Shown here piece after piece: positions 50,802 through 50,908 of a stretch of 50,908 nt of DNA (positions are counted from its first letter, which is position 1; each line of letters starts with the position of its first letter). A model generated the notes under the pieces. That model had not been told where the DNA came from and ran no database searches. It saw only the letters and a program-made list of their open reading frames with translations. A program made the translations under genes and the position numbers. The DNA comes from CAZLKN01 sp964560135. GTDB taxonomy: Bacteria > Actinomycetota > JAICYB01. Location of the stretch: positions 1 through 50,908 of the forward strand of contig CAZLKN010000021.1 of the NCBI GenBank assembly GCA_964560135.1, in the 5' to 3' direction.

Positions 50802-50908
50802 CGCCGTGATGCCCCGCCGTGCCCCCCGGCTATCTGGGAAGCCCCCGGCGTTGCCGGACCGTATCGGAAGAGGATTCCCCCGGCGCGTGTCGAAACCCAC
50901 TTGTAGGA

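Noticed and set aside
50619..50900. 93-residue minus-strand frame over the tRNA gene (contains GDSNPQPTDYKSVALP)
   Set aside because: It is the reverse reading of tRNA-Thr; this peptide is a well-known false prediction over tRNA genes.
50802..50908. Attachment-site duplicate or second tRNA after tRNA-Thr
   Set aside because: No repeat of the tRNA 3' end and no cloverleaf can be seen in the remaining 107 bases; nothing else identifiable there.

Overview
The window is about 51 kb of gene-dense, high-GC DNA, most likely chromosomal DNA of a member of the Actinomycetota. The evidence is coding rich in G/C at third positions, frequent GTG and some TTG starts, a proVWZX-type osmoprotectant operon, an F420-type luciferase-like oxidoreductase, a mycothiol-dependent DinB-like enzyme, a HrdB/RpoD-like sigma factor and small actinobacterial families (DUF983, HBHA-like basic protein). 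I cannot place it below phylum. It could be a deep-branching class such as Nitriliruptoria, Acidimicrobiia or Thermoleophilia. I see no insertion sequence, CRISPR array, rRNA or prophage, and no gap between genes exceeds 300 bases.

Layout. 1-3.2 kb: end of an unknown gene, a secreted protein, and a large membrane protein that joins a site-2 protease with CBS domains to a YlbL-like PDZ/Lon protease. 3.3-6.6 kb (minus): degenerate GGDEF protein, sigma factor, pyruvate kinase. 6.7-8.8 kb: basic HBHA/histone-like protein and AidB-type acyl-CoA dehydrogenase. 8.9-12.4 kb: proVWZX-like osmoprotectant ABC transporter. 12.4-18.2 kb: secreted trypsin-like protease, HD hydrolase, secreted ceramidase-like protein, L,D-transpeptidase, membrane Ser/Thr kinase. 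18.2-22.8 kb: APH-family kinase, small Cys-rich protein, esterase-thioredoxin fusion, inositol-phosphatase-like enzyme behind a tandem structured repeat, DUF983 protein, secreted two-repeat protein. 22.8-25 kb: NYN/OST-HTH RNase-like protein and F420-type oxidoreductase. 25-29.2 kb: a 1370-residue secreted subtilase. 29.2-32.9 kb (minus): membrane-anchored secreted protein, DinB-like enzyme, a 50-residue protein, MOSC protein, SDR. 32.9-46.8 kb: methyltransferase and a block of secreted hydrolases (Abhydrolase_10, LVIVD-repeat, M19-like, DUF6351, S15) mixed with a haloalkane-dehalogenase-like enzyme, an SDR and a glucarate-dehydratase-like enzyme. 46.8-49.8 kb: two cyclic-nucleotide-binding proteins and a Tat-exported amidase with a small upstream partner. 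49.9-50.9 kb: an NYN nuclease of different composition, then tRNA-Thr(UGU).

The proteins suggest a heterotroph that exports many hydrolases and handles osmotic and envelope stress. The transporter, L,D-transpeptidase, kinase, intramembrane protease and sigma factor fit envelope and stress homeostasis. The secreted peptidases, esterases and ceramidase-like protein fit breakdown of external lipids, esters and peptides, with cytoplasmic oxidoreductases and a sugar-acid dehydratase downstream. These links are inferred from gene families and positions only.

The observations I rate most worth following are the single-chain S2P-CBS-PDZ-Lon protease, the tandem hairpin/pseudoknot repeat before the inositol-phosphatase gene, the esterase-thioredoxin fusion, and the NYN nuclease beside tRNA-Thr.
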